A stretch of 38,554 bases of DNA from JBBIND01 sp037444075 (lineage in GTDB: Bacteria > Acidobacteriota > Terriglobia > Bryobacterales > Bryobacteraceae), in NCBI GenBank assembly GCA_037444075.1, contig JBBIND010000040.1:1-38554 (forward strand), written 5' to 3'. The translations under genes were made by a program, and so were the position numbers. The first letter of the stretch is position 1; the number at the start of each line of letters is the position of its first letter. This document shows, piece after piece, positions 21,732 through 29,846 of this stretch. The notes beneath the pieces are model-generated. The model was not told where the DNA came from, did not search any database, and saw nothing but the letters and a program-made list of their open reading frames with translations.

Positions 21732-22975
21732 AGCGGATACTCTGTCTTTCATTCTGGCTTCTGGCTTCGGTCTTGCCGGCTGCCGCGCAGGAGGATGAAC
21801 AGGAGCACCTGCGGCGTGTGATCGGCGAAGCCAGCGGCAGCCCTGTCGACCAGGTTCGCGCGATTGAAGAGCACTTACTGAAGTTCCCGAAGAGCGCGCG
21901 CCGGCCGGAGCTGGAGCGCGCCCTCGTCCAGGCTTCCTTCGAGGCCAAGGACGAAGAGCGTGTGGTGCGGCACGGCGAACGACTGCTCGCCAGGGACCAG
22001 GACGATCCGGCTGTGCTTGAGCGGGTGAGCCGCGCCCTCCTTGCCTCGGACTCCAAAGAACAGGCGGAGCGCGCTCTGAAGCACGCCACGCATCTCGAGG
22101 CGGTGCTCAGGCGGCTCGAACAGCAGCCGCTGGCAGCCAACGTCTCCCGGGCATTGCTGCGCGAGCAGATTGACCAGGGCGTGGCCAAGGCTGTCGTTCT
22201 GCAAGCGCGGGCTGCGGGCAACCTGGGACGAGTGGATGAAGCCGTTGCCCAGGCCCGGCGCAGCTTCGCCGCCTACCCCACCGCGGAGGCGGCGCGCGAA
22301 GCCGGACGCTGGCTGGCGCAACAAGGCAAGTTCCTGGAAGCGGCGCGCAGCTATGGCGAGGCGTTCGTCATCCATGATCCCAACCGCACCGAAGAACACC
22401 GCGCCAAGGACCGGAGCCTGATCTCTGAACTCCTCCAGAAAGCGGACGGAAACCGCAACGCTGGAAACGACCTTGTGCTCGAGGCGTATGACCGCGTGGC
22501 GGCATCGCAGGCAGCCTACAGGAAGGCGCTCAGGGAGGTCGATCCGAACTACGAGATCACCAACCCCATGAAGTTCACTCTCTCCGGTCAGGATGGCAAG
22601 CGGCTGGAGATGGCTTCGTTGCTGGGTAAAGTGGTAGTGGTTGATTTCTGGGCCACCTGGTGCGCCCCCTGCCGCATTCAGCAACCGCTCTACGAAGAGG
22701 TGGAGAAGCGGTACCGGGACCGCCCCAACGTGGTCTTCTTGAACGTCAGCACGGACGAAGATCGCGAGGTCGTGCAGCCGTTCCTGGCGAAGAACGGCTG
22801 GAAGAAGACCATCTACTTCGAGGATGGTCTGAGCCGCCTGCTGAAGATCACATCGATTCCCACGACGATTGTTTTTAACGCGCGCGGCGAAATTTCCAGC
22901 CGCATGAACGGCTTCCTGCCGGAACGCTTCGTGGAAATGCTCAGCGAGCGGCTCGACAGGGCCCTGCGCGAGTAG
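21728..22975 (+). CDS. Secreted TlpA-like thioredoxin-fold protein with helical-repeat N terminus
   Basis: A 415-residue protein starting at TTG (21728). Signal peptide: MKRILCLSFWLLASVLPAAA. Residues ~25-265 are almost wholly alpha-helical with repeated Ala/Leu/Arg-rich pairs, resembling TPR-type helical repeats. Residues ~278-415 form a TlpA/ResA-like thioredoxin domain: VVVVDFWATWCAPCR with the CXXC pair Cys312-Cys315, NVSTDEDREVVQPFLAKNGW, and the cis-proline in TSIPTTIVF. Such proteins reduce disulphides in the periplasm, for example in cytochrome c maturation. The helical part probably binds a partner. Last gene of the yebC-ruvC run, convergent with the isomerase gene 69 bp away. Confidence 0.85.
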   Translation: MKRILCLSFWLLASVLPAAAQEDEQEHLRRVIGEASGSPVDQVRAIEEHLLKFPKSARRPELERALVQASFEAKDEERVVRHGERLLARDQDDPAVLERVSRALLASDSKEQAERALKHATHLEAVLRRLEQQPLAANVSRALLREQIDQGVAKAVVLQARAAGNLGRVDEAVAQARRSFAAYPTAEAAREAGRWLAQQGKFLEAARSYGEAFVIHDPNRTEEHRAKDRSLISELLQKADGNRNAGNDLVLEAYDRVAASQAAYRKALREVDPNYEITNPMKFTLSGQDGKRLEMASLLGKVVVVDFWATWCAPCRIQQPLYEEVEKRYRDRPNVVFLNVSTDEDREVVQPFLAKNGWKKTIYFEDGLSRLLKITSIPTTIVFNARGEISSRMNGFLPERFVEMLSERLDRALRE

Positions 22976-23044
22976 CCGCACAACTGCTGTCGCCCGGCTC
23001 TCCGTCCGCCAGGGTGCCAGCGCAACGATCCGCCCCGGAGACTT

Positions 23045-23959
23045 TCAAGCGAAGCTCAAGCCAAGTGCTGCGCCTACTTTCATGATGTGGCGCTTGCCCT
23101 CGTCGTATTCCTCAGCGGTCTTGAGGTGCTCCATCATGAAAGGCGCGTCCACGGGCAGCCTGGCAATTTCGCTCAACATCGCACCCAGGTCGATTTCACC
23201 GCGCCCGGGAACAACCTCGACAAAGTGGATGTTGAATTCAACCTTCCATTCCAGGTCCTTGGCGTGGCAGGAAACGATCCACGGCGCGAGTTTGCGGAAG
23301 CACTCACGGGTGAATTCGGCGTTGTTGTAAAACCGTTCCGGGCTGTTCACGCCGTTGCAGATGTCGATGTGCACGCCCAGGGCTTTGCGGTCAATCGCCT
23401 TGATCAGGCGAAGGTAGGAATCCGGTCCTTCGGGGAGCGCCCAGCCCATCATCTCCAGAGCGAACTTGGTCCGCCGCGGCTTGACTTCGTCAATCAGTTG
23501 GCGGCAGTTGGCTACGGTAGCGTCAAAGAACTCCTTGGAGAAGTTCTTGGGATGCGGACCATACCAGACCTTGGGGTTGTAGGAGCCGGCGATATCCACG
23601 CAACATCGCGCGCCGATAGCCTCCGCCAGAGCCAGCCGTTCGGCCACGTACCGCATATTGGCGCGGCGTTTCTCCGTATCCGGTTCCAGCATGTTGACCC
23701 AGGCGCCCACCTCGGCAATCACCACATTCTCGGCGGCGAAAGCCTGCTCAATTTCCTTCACCCGGGCTGTCTCTTCGAGTTTCACGCGGGGGCAATAGGC
23801 GGCGCTGTAGCCTAGTCTGCGATGTTCTTTGGCCAATTCGCGAGGGTCATCGGATTTCAGGAAGATGGGTCCGCCCAGGCGGATGGGGCGGTTCTGAGCG
23901 CGCAAGGCAACGGCCCCGGCGGAAAAGGCGAGGAACGAGCGGCGGCTGGTAGATATCAT
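23045..23959 (-). CDS. Tat-exported sugar phosphate isomerase/epimerase-like TIM-barrel protein
   Basis: A 304-residue xylose-isomerase-like TIM-barrel protein. The N terminus is a Tat-type signal (TSRRSFLAFSAGAVAL, then RAQ). Barrel landmarks are VVIAEVGAWVNM, GARCCVDIAGS, TKFALEMMGW (Glu at a metal-ligand position), GVHIDICNGVNSPERF (Asp) and VSCHAKDLEW (His). EVVPGRGEID with MMEHLKTAEEYD supplies the last acidic residues. These match the metal site of the AP-endonuclease-2 superfamily members that act on sugars. Export is unusual for an isomerase but common in Acidobacteriota and Planctomycetota. It stands alone, 117 bp from yjbQ, with a -10-like TAGAAT 6 nt before the ATG. Substrate unknown. 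Confidence 0.82.
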   Translation of the reverse strand: MISTSRRSFLAFSAGAVALRAQNRPIRLGGPIFLKSDDPRELAKEHRRLGYSAAYCPRVKLEETARVKEIEQAFAAENVVIAEVGAWVNMLEPDTEKRRANMRYVAERLALAEAIGARCCVDIAGSYNPKVWYGPHPKNFSKEFFDATVANCRQLIDEVKPRRTKFALEMMGWALPEGPDSYLRLIKAIDRKALGVHIDICNGVNSPERFYNNAEFTRECFRKLAPWIVSCHAKDLEWKVEFNIHFVEVVPGRGEIDLGAMLSEIARLPVDAPFMMEHLKTAEEYDEGKRHIMKVGAALGLSFA

Positions 23960-23965
23960 ACAAGC

Positions 23966-23971
23966 ATTCTA
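23966..23971 (-). promoter_or_regulatory. -10-like hexamer 6 nt before the isomerase start codon
   Basis: TAGAAT on the minus strand matches five of six -10 positions. Its distance to the start codon (6 nt) would put the transcription start at or inside the ATG, consistent with a leaderless mRNA. No clear -35 was found. Confidence 0.3.
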
Positions 23972-24076
23972 CCTGTCGCGGGGGAAGCGGCGTCTCCTGC
24001 GGACGGGCCATACCGGCGTTACCTGGGGGGAGCTCCTCTGAAACCGGCTGGCTGCCGGGCAGGCGATTCCGGTTGA

Positions 24077-24496
24077 TCACTCTCCGGCGGCGTGCAACAC
24101 GACGCTGCGGCGATGGCCTGCCGAGCGGTGTTCGAACACGTAGATCCCCTGCCATGTACCCAGCGCCAATTGCCCTCCCAGGACCGGAATCGTGAGGCTG
24201 TTCTGTGTCAGCGCTGAGCGGATGTGCGCCGGCATATCGTCATCGCCTTCAATCGTGTGCCGGTAGAGGCGAGGATCATCGGGGACCAGGCGTGCGAAGA
24301 AGTTGGTCAGGTCCGCCATGACGTCCGGGTCAGCGTTTTCCTGAATGGTGAGCGAGGCGGAAGTGTGCTGAATGAACACCGTCAGCAGACCTTCACGGAT
24401 GTTGCAGGAGGAGAGCCAGCGTTGCACGGACCTCGTGATTTCGTAGAGACCCTTGCCTGCCGTATCCACCGAAAGGCGGTGAGTCTGCTGCCTCAT
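24077..24496 (-). CDS. yjbQ: YjbQ/UPF0047 family protein
   Basis: A 139-residue protein of the UPF0047/YjbQ family. The hallmark LTVFIQHTSASLTIQENADPDV is present (seen here as FIQHTSASLTIQE with its neighbours), then DDDMPAHIRSAL and LGTWQGIYVFEHR with conserved His and Glu residues that bind a metal. The family has been reported to have low thiamine-phosphate synthase activity in vitro, but its true role is open. The gene overlaps the glmS stop by 4 bp and so is the third member of a purS-glmS-yjbQ transcription unit. Confidence 0.9.
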   Translation of the reverse strand: MRQQTHRLSVDTAGKGLYEITRSVQRWLSSCNIREGLLTVFIQHTSASLTIQENADPDVMADLTNFFARLVPDDPRLYRHTIEGDDDMPAHIRSALTQNSLTIPVLGGQLALGTWQGIYVFEHRSAGHRRSVVLHAAGE

Positions 24497-26346
24497 TCCA
24501 CGGTCACGCTCTTGGCGAGGTTACGGGGCTGATCCACGTCGCACCCGCGGCGCACGGCAATGTGATACGCCAGCAGTTGCAGCGGCAAAACCTCCAGGAT
24601 CGGCAGCAGCAGTTCAGCCGATTGAGGCACCAGCATGAGGTGGTCCACCAGTTCCTTCAGGTCTTCGTCACCCTCGCAGGCGAGTCCGGCCACGATGCCG
24701 CCGCGCGCCTTCACTTCCTGGATGTTGGAAAGCGTCTTTTCGTAGCGCATCAGGCTGCCCGGGTCAGCTCGATCACGCGTGGCCAGAACGACCACCGGGA
24801 GATTCTCATCGATCAGCGCATTGGGGCCGTGCTTCATCTCGCCGGCTGGATAGCCTTCGGCGTGAATGTAGGAGATTTCCTTCAGCTTCAAGGCGCCTTC
24901 CAGCGCGATGGGATAGTGGATACCCCGGCCCAGAAATAGAAAGTCGTTAGCGCGGAACAGCACCCGCGCCAGTTCTTCGTACACTGCGTCCTGCGACAGA
25001 ACTCTCTCCAGCTTGCCTGGGATGCGCAACAGTTCCTGGGCCAGGCGCTGTGATTCGCTGTCGCTCAGGAGTTCGCGGGATTGCGCCAGATAGAGCGCCA
25101 GCAGGAAGAGCGCGGTCAGCTGCGCGGAAAAAGCCTTCGTCGACGCCACCCCAATCTCCGGTCCGGCGTGCGTCATCAATGTGCCGGCGGCTTCGCGCGT
25201 GATCATGGACCCCACCACGTTGCAGATGGCCAGCGTGGGAGATCCTTTCAGCTTCGCTTCACGCTGGGCGGCCAGGGTGTCCGCGGTTTCACCGGACTGG
25301 GAGATGACCACGGTCAATACCTGCGGCGATAGGATCGGATCCCGATAACGAAATTCGCTTCCGTAGTCCACTTCCACCGGCAGCCGAGCCAGTTTTTCCA
25401 GCATGAATTTGCCGGCCAGCGCGGCATGCCAGCTGGTGCCGCAGGCCACCATGCGCACCTGCTCGAAACGCGCGAACTCGGAGGGCGTGATCTCCATCTC
25501 ATCGAGGAACACGCGGCCGGTTTCCTGGCTGACACGCCCCAGCAGCGTGTCGCGGACGGCCCGGGGCTGCTCAAAAATCTCCTTGAGCATGAAGTGCTTG
25601 TAGCCGCCCTTTTCGGCCATGATGGGGTCCCACAACACACGCGAGACGGGGCGTTTGAGGGGACGGCCGTCGAAGTCCGTGAGCGTCACTCCGTCCTTGT
25701 CCAGGATGGCCATGTCGCCGTCGGCCAGGAAGATGATGTCGTGAGTGTGCCCCAGAATCGCGGGGATGTCGGACGCCAGAAAGTACTCGTCTTCGGCCAG
25801 CCCCAGCACAGCGGGCGGCCCGTTGCGCACGGCAACGATGCGTCCGGGGTCCGCCGGTGAAATCACGCCGAGCGCAAACACCCCGTGCAACTGCTTCACC
25901 GCCTGGCGCACAGCCTCCACCAAATCACCCTGAAAATGCTTCTCCACCAGGTGGGCGATGACCTCAGTGTCGGTTTCGCTCGCGAAGACGTGGCCTTCCT
26001 GCTGAAGCTGACGCTTCAAGACCAGGTAATTCTCAATGATGCCGTTGTGCACCACAACCACGTTGGCCTGACAATCGTGGTGGGGGTGGGCGTTTTCCTC
26101 GGAAGGACGGCCGTGCGTGGCCCAGCGCGTGTGACCGATGCCGTAGATGCCGTCAATCGGCTGTTCCCGCAGCGCTTCCTCGAGTTTCCGTAGCTTGCCC
26201 GACACGCGCCGGATGATCAGCTTGTGGCTGTCGTCCACCACCGCGAGCCCGGCCGAGTCATAGCCGCGGTACTCGAGGCGGCGCAGTCCGTCCAACAGGA
26301 TGGGAACCGCCCGCCGGGCGCCAACATAACCGACAATGCCGCACAT
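24493..26346 (-). CDS. glmS: Glutamine-fructose-6-phosphate aminotransferase (isomerizing)
   Basis: A 617-residue cytoplasmic enzyme making glucosamine-6-phosphate from fructose-6-phosphate and glutamine, the first step to UDP-GlcNAc for peptidoglycan and LPS. The N-terminal nucleophile is Cys2 (MCGIVGYVG) of a class II glutamine amidotransferase domain (~2-220, with RWATHGRPSEENAHPH). Two SIS sugar-isomerase domains follow (VVISQSGETADTLAA near 350, and FLGRGIHYPIALEGALKLKE near 475). The C terminus ends in DQPRNLAKSVTVE, as in canonical GlmS. It lies 5 bp after purS. No glmS ribozyme is seen in front; there is no leader because purS abuts it. Confidence 0.97.
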   Translation of the reverse strand: MCGIVGYVGARRAVPILLDGLRRLEYRGYDSAGLAVVDDSHKLIIRRVSGKLRKLEEALREQPIDGIYGIGHTRWATHGRPSEENAHPHHDCQANVVVVHNGIIENYLVLKRQLQQEGHVFASETDTEVIAHLVEKHFQGDLVEAVRQAVKQLHGVFALGVISPADPGRIVAVRNGPPAVLGLAEDEYFLASDIPAILGHTHDIIFLADGDMAILDKDGVTLTDFDGRPLKRPVSRVLWDPIMAEKGGYKHFMLKEIFEQPRAVRDTLLGRVSQETGRVFLDEMEITPSEFARFEQVRMVACGTSWHAALAGKFMLEKLARLPVEVDYGSEFRYRDPILSPQVLTVVISQSGETADTLAAQREAKLKGSPTLAICNVVGSMITREAAGTLMTHAGPEIGVASTKAFSAQLTALFLLALYLAQSRELLSDSESQRLAQELLRIPGKLERVLSQDAVYEELARVLFRANDFLFLGRGIHYPIALEGALKLKEISYIHAEGYPAGEMKHGPNALIDENLPVVVLATRDRADPGSLMRYEKTLSNIQEVKARGGIVAGLACEGDEDLKELVDHLMLVPQSAELLLPILEVLPLQLLAYHIAVRRGCDVDQPRNLAKSVTVE

Positions 26347-26351
26347 GGATG

Positions 26352-26597
26352 TTACTCGATGAACTCGATGCGATAGTCTTCGATGACCGGATTCGACAGC
26401 AGGTCGTGGGAGATCTCCTCAAGCCTGGCGCCGAAGTTGGAGGCGTCCGCCCCGGGCGCCAGAGCGATCTCGAAGTACTTTCCCTGGCGCACATCGGCGA
26501 TTTCGTCGTAACCCATGCTCTTCAGGGCGGCATGGATCGTCTTGCCTTGAGGATCCAGCACGGTTCTTTTTAGCGAAACGTAAACACGAGCCTTCAT
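26352..26597 (-). CDS. purS: Phosphoribosylformylglycinamidine synthase subunit PurS
   Basis: An 81-residue protein with the PurS fold signature: MKARVYVSLKRTVLDPQGKT (described in part), LKSMGYDEIADVRQGKYFEI, and a closing NPVIEDYRIEFIE. PurS is the small accessory subunit that joins PurL and PurQ in the fourth step of purine synthesis. purQ and purL are not in the window; instead glmS follows after 5 bp, so two glutamine-dependent pathways share one transcript. No Shine-Dalgarno precedes the ATG. A -10-like TACAAT lies 9 nt upstream, and a four-codon frame (MNNS) ends with a TGA overlapping the purS ATG. Confidence 0.92.
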   Translation of the reverse strand: MKARVYVSLKRTVLDPQGKTIHAALKSMGYDEIADVRQGKYFEIALAPGADASNFGARLEEISHDLLSNPVIEDYRIEFIE

Positions 26598-26606
26598 GAA
26601 TTATTC

Positions 26607-26612
26607 ATTGTA
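26607..26612 (-). promoter_or_regulatory. -10-like hexamer 9 nt before purS
   Basis: TACAAT on the minus strand (26612-26607) matches five of six -10 positions and lies exactly 9 nt before the purS ATG, the same distance as TATAAT before thrC. With transcription starting 6-8 nt downstream, the purS-glmS-yjbQ mRNA would be essentially leaderless. Confidence 0.4.
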
Positions 26613-26672
26613 AACGGTGCAGGCGAAGAGGAACACGCTGAGGCGCGGAGGAGGAAGTCAGGCCCTCCACCC

Positions 26673-26786
26673 GTTCCGGACGTGGCGGCCCTTGCTGCGT
26701 TAGCGCGAAAGGAACTAACCCAAGCAGCGCGAGAACATTCCGTCGGTGCATACAGACACATTACACCGCCTGCCGCCACCCGGAAC
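26673..26786. ncRNA. Candidate structured RNA: long-stemmed three-way junction, unassigned family and strand
   Basis: Perfectly complementary arms close a 114-nt element: GTTCCGG (26673-26679) pairs with CCGGAAC (26780-26786), and after a 2-nt bulge GTGGCGGC (26682-26689) pairs with GCCGCCAC (26772-26779), 15 bp in all. Inside are two more hairpins. One is GCTGC+GTTAG (26694-26703) with CTAAC (26715-26719) and GCAGC (26724-26728), a CCAA bulge and an 11-nt loop. The other is CGGTG (26744-26748) with CACCG (26764-26768). The fold holds on either strand. No protein-coding signal explains it. It does not match the SRP, tmRNA, RNase P, 6S or glmS-ribozyme patterns I know. On the minus strand it would end 76 nt before purS. 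Confidence 0.5.
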
Positions 26787-26833
26787 ACTTCATCGGCGAG
26801 CGCGTCGCCCCACCCCGGCCGCAGAAGCCGGCC

Positions 26834-26881
26834 AAACACAAAGAAGGCGGAGAGGCCGGAAGGTTTCCGGCGCCCTCCGCC
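26834..26881 (-). terminator. Terminator-like hairpin after the molybdoenzyme operon
   Basis: On the minus strand GGCGGAG (26881-26875) and CTCCGCC (26852-26846) pair, and inside them GCCGGAA (26871-26865) pairs with TTCCGGC (26861-26855) around a 3-nt loop. A T-rich tail (26845-26834) follows. It lies 16 bp beyond the stop codon of the molybdopterin oxidoreductase. The tail is interrupted by G residues, so efficiency may be moderate. Confidence 0.65.
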
Positions 26882-26896
26882 CTGATTGCGTCGGAG

Positions 26897-29125
26897 CTAG
26901 ACGGGCTCGATGTTGACGACCGCGTCCATGATACAGCCGGAACCCGCGAAGTCTCCGTGGGCCAGCATCTCTTCGACGCTCCAGCCGGGGATCAGGTCGC
27001 CATCTCGGGCGCCCTTTCCGGAGGCCAGACGCATGAGCCGCGAACGGTGACCGAAGCCGTGAGCCACCATGACACAGTCCGGGCGGATGCGTTCGGTCAA
27101 GTGCGCGGGCAACTCAATGCTGCCGACCCGCGAGCTCACGCGCACCATCTGCCCGTGGCGGATCTTGTGTCTCTCCGCCAGCATGGGATGGATGACGGCC
27201 GCATTGCTGGGCATAATCTCGTGAGCAATCGGGTTGTTCTGCGTGCTGTTGCGCCGGTGCACGGGGGGCAGGTAGGTGAGGTAGTAATAGGGATATCTCG
27301 CGCTCGGCTCGTCCCGCCGCGGACGCCAGTCAGGCAAGGCAGGGTAACCACGAGCTTCAAACTCGGGGATGTAGATCTGGCACTTGCCCGTTGCCGTGGC
27401 GAATGTGGTTCGCGGCACGAACCGGTCATCGCGATCGAATATCCCGATCCGCCTGAATTCCGCAAAGTTCGCCCCCAGACCAGCCCGCCTGGTCTGCTCG
27501 TCGAGCAAGGCGGAGGTGCTGATCCAGGCGCCGGTCGGAGTCTTGAAATAATCGGGCGCCAGCCGCTTGCCAAGTTCGATGGCCACCCAGCCAATGGACC
27601 GCGACTCGAACATGGCCGGCACAACCGCCTGACGCGCTACCACCTGAGGCTTGCGGGCTTCGTAAGCGCGGGACATCAGGCCAGTACTTTCGAGGTAAGT
27701 GGAGGAGGGCAAAGCGATGTCGGCCAGGGTCACGGTGTCCGTGGGCAGCGTGTCGATGACCACCGTGAATTCCACCGACCTCAGCGCTTCGATCATCTTC
27801 AGCGGCTCAGGGAAGCCCAACACGGTGTAGTAGTTCACGAAAGCACCCTTGATTCGTCCGGGGTGCTTGTTCAGCATGCCGTCAACCAGCGTGCTGAACA
27901 TGCCGTGGTCCTCTCGTGTCACCAGGGGCAGCTTGTCGCGTCCGTCAATCCGCACGCCCGTCTTGGCCGGAAACGCAGGTGGAGGATAAACCTGGTCCAT
28001 GGTTTGAATGGTCAGCCGGCGCGGGAAATAGCGCCCGCCGGGGCGGTCAATGGTGCCTGCCAGAATATTGAGGATCGTGATGGCGTGTGTCAGCTGCCCG
28101 GAATTTGCGTAATTGGCCGTGAGACTCTTCTTGTATGCCGGTGCGCAGGCGGGGCGCGTGGTGGCAAATTCCCGGGCGATGCGCGTGATGGCAGCCGCGG
28201 GGACGTCGCTTAGCCGTTCGGCCCACTCGGGCGTGTACTGGGCGAAGTGGGTCCGGATGCGGGACTCAAAATCCTTGAAATTAGTGAAGTTGTCGACGAA
28301 CTCGCGGTCGTGGAGGTTCTCGGAGATGATCACATTGATCATCGCCAACGCTACAGCCAGGTCCGAGCCCGGGCGAATCGGATACCACTCATCGGAAAAC
28401 CGCGCCGTCGTCGAGTGCTCCGGATTGAAGCACACGATCTTGGCGCCGCTGTCTTTGGCGCGGATCATTCCCTGCGCGTAGACGATCTTGCATTTCGAGA
28501 GCATCTCGAAGCCGAACAGGAGCAGATACTTCGAATTTTCAAAATCGTAGCTGTTGCTCCGCCCGCCGGTGGCGTAACGCTGCACCACCGAGTCTGTCGT
28601 GAAACAGATGTCGTTGTGATCCACGCGGTTGATCGCGCCGATGGCATTGATGAACCGAGCCCAGGGCTCCGGGCTGCCGCGGGAAAGGAACAGCAGGGAG
28701 TCAGCGCCGTGCTGCCGGATGTAACCCCCGAACTTGGCAGCGATCGTGTCCAGCGCCTCATCCCAGCTGATTCTTACCCAGCCGGGGTCCTGGTCCAGGC
28801 CCTTGCGGGGATTGGTGCGCTTCATGGGGTACTTGAGACGGTCCGGGTCATAGAGCAGTCCGGCGCCTCCGGAACCACGGCCACATAGGGCGCCGCCTCC
28901 GCTGGCGTCCCCCGGCAGCCCTTCCAGGAAGCGCAGCACACCGTCCTGTACCGTCGCTCGAATCCCGCATTCCGGAGCGCAGACGCCACAGGCAGTCGTC
29001 ATGGTCTGCGCCGTGGAGGCCGACGGCGACGCCGGGCGGAAGAAGTCCTCAAACCCCTGCAACAGCGGCGCGCCACCTAGAGCGGCGCCCGTCATCTGCA
29101 ACCAGTTTCTTCTGGATATAGCCAT
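26897..29125 (-). CDS. Tat-exported molybdopterin oxidoreductase, catalytic subunit (DMSO reductase superfamily)
   Basis: A 742-residue enzyme. ATG at 29125 is chosen because GGAGG lies upstream and a Tat signal (SRRNWLQMTGAALGG) follows; the frame stays open for 47 more codons without a signal. Cys46, Cys49, Cys53 and Cys81 would bind an Fe-S cluster. In the N-D-H-N-D-I-C segment, Cys174 sits where Nap, formate dehydrogenase and polysulfide/thiosulfate reductases have their Mo-ligating Cys or Sec; DmsA-type enzymes have Ser there. Later landmarks are KIVCFNPEHSTTARFSDEW and IRPGSDLAVALAM, and a C-terminal dinucleotide-binding domain (PSNAAVIHPMLAE). It forms an operon with a ferredoxin subunit and a TorD-like chaperone. 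Substrate cannot be read; no membrane anchor gene is present. Confidence 0.85.
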   Translation of the reverse strand: MAISRRNWLQMTGAALGGAPLLQGFEDFFRPASPSASTAQTMTTACGVCAPECGIRATVQDGVLRFLEGLPGDASGGGALCGRGSGGAGLLYDPDRLKYPMKRTNPRKGLDQDPGWVRISWDEALDTIAAKFGGYIRQHGADSLLFLSRGSPEPWARFINAIGAINRVDHNDICFTTDSVVQRYATGGRSNSYDFENSKYLLLFGFEMLSKCKIVYAQGMIRAKDSGAKIVCFNPEHSTTARFSDEWYPIRPGSDLAVALAMINVIISENLHDREFVDNFTNFKDFESRIRTHFAQYTPEWAERLSDVPAAAITRIAREFATTRPACAPAYKKSLTANYANSGQLTHAITILNILAGTIDRPGGRYFPRRLTIQTMDQVYPPPAFPAKTGVRIDGRDKLPLVTREDHGMFSTLVDGMLNKHPGRIKGAFVNYYTVLGFPEPLKMIEALRSVEFTVVIDTLPTDTVTLADIALPSSTYLESTGLMSRAYEARKPQVVARQAVVPAMFESRSIGWVAIELGKRLAPDYFKTPTGAWISTSALLDEQTRRAGLGANFAEFRRIGIFDRDDRFVPRTTFATATGKCQIYIPEFEARGYPALPDWRPRRDEPSARYPYYYLTYLPPVHRRNSTQNNPIAHEIMPSNAAVIHPMLAERHKIRHGQMVRVSSRVGSIELPAHLTERIRPDCVMVAHGFGHRSRLMRLASGKGARDGDLIPGWSVEEMLAHGDFAGSGCIMDAVVNIEPV

Positions 29126-29138
29126 GTCTTCTTCCTCC

Positions 29139-29684
29139 CTACTTTGTGCTCCAGTCAGTTGTGACGAAACGCATTCTCGGTCTCGTCGTGACAGGCGTCT
29201 TGAAGCCGGCCACACGGTCAGCGCCTTTGCCGGCGACTTCCGCCCAAGGACCCCACTGCAAGGCATTCGTGGGGCAAATCGTGGCGCAAGCCGGCTTCAA
29301 CTTCTGGTCGACGCGGTCAAAGCAGCCCGTGCATTTCTCCATCTGCCGTGTGCGGGTGTTGAATTGAGGAGCGTCGTAGGGGCAGAACTTCTGGCACATG
29401 CGGCAGCTCACGCAGCGCTCTCTGTCGATCAGTACGTGGCCGTCGTCGCGCCTCCATATAGCCTTCACCGGGCAAGCCTTTTGGCAGAGCGCGTTGTCGC
29501 AGTGATTGCAGGCAAGCGACAACGCCGTCGCCCGGGGTTGGGGGTAGGCGCCCGTCTCGATGGTGTGCAACTTCCGATAGCGGACGTTCACGCCGGTTTC
29601 CACCTGGTTCCATTGCTTGCAGGCAACTTCGCAGGCCCGGCACTCAATGCAGCGTTTAGCGTCAAAAAACCATCCGTATGCCAT
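29139..29684 (-). CDS. Four-cluster ferredoxin-type electron-transfer subunit (DmsB/PsrB-like)
   Basis: A 181-residue protein with four cysteine groups, 16 cysteines, for four [4Fe-4S] clusters: CIECRACEVAC, CNHCDNALCQKAC, CVSCRMCQKFC and CTGC...CATIC. It transfers electrons to or from the molybdenum subunit. ATG at 29684 is preferred over the longer frame because the family starts with a short lead into the first cluster (MAYGWFFDAKRC) and GGAG lies 7 nt upstream. It has no signal peptide, as expected for a subunit exported with the Tat-bearing catalytic partner encoded 13 bp downstream. The order B then A is the reverse of dms, psr and phs operons. Confidence 0.88.
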   Translation of the reverse strand: MAYGWFFDAKRCIECRACEVACKQWNQVETGVNVRYRKLHTIETGAYPQPRATALSLACNHCDNALCQKACPVKAIWRRDDGHVLIDRERCVSCRMCQKFCPYDAPQFNTRTRQMEKCTGCFDRVDQKLKPACATICPTNALQWGPWAEVAGKGADRVAGFKTPVTTRPRMRFVTTDWSTK

Positions 29685-29846
29685 GTATGCGCTCCGAGTG
29701 CATATAATGCCAACACAGTTGATGTGCAATTCATGAGCCACTGTTGGCGCCCAGAAGACATGGATGTCTATATATCTGAAACTACGGCAAGCGCACCCGC
29801 CAGCTTGGGAAGGTGATGGAGCCCGCAGCTTCGGTGTTGAGGGATC

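Noticed and set aside
26598..26672. glmS ribozyme in front of the purS-glmS unit
   Set aside because: None of the ribozyme core sequence is visible, it would normally directly precede glmS, and here only 5 bp separate purS and glmS.
26647..26730. Partial resemblance to SRP or RNase P RNA (GGAGGAGGAAGTCAGG and GAAAGGAA segments)
   Set aside because: The SRP domain IV pairing (GGTCAGG with AGCAGCC around a GGAA loop) cannot form, and the RNase P core and length are missing.
26594..26839. An 81-codon minus-strand frame ending on the purS start
   Set aside because: It runs through both arms of the predicted structured RNA and has no protein-like pattern; only its last four codons are discussed as a possible mini-frame.
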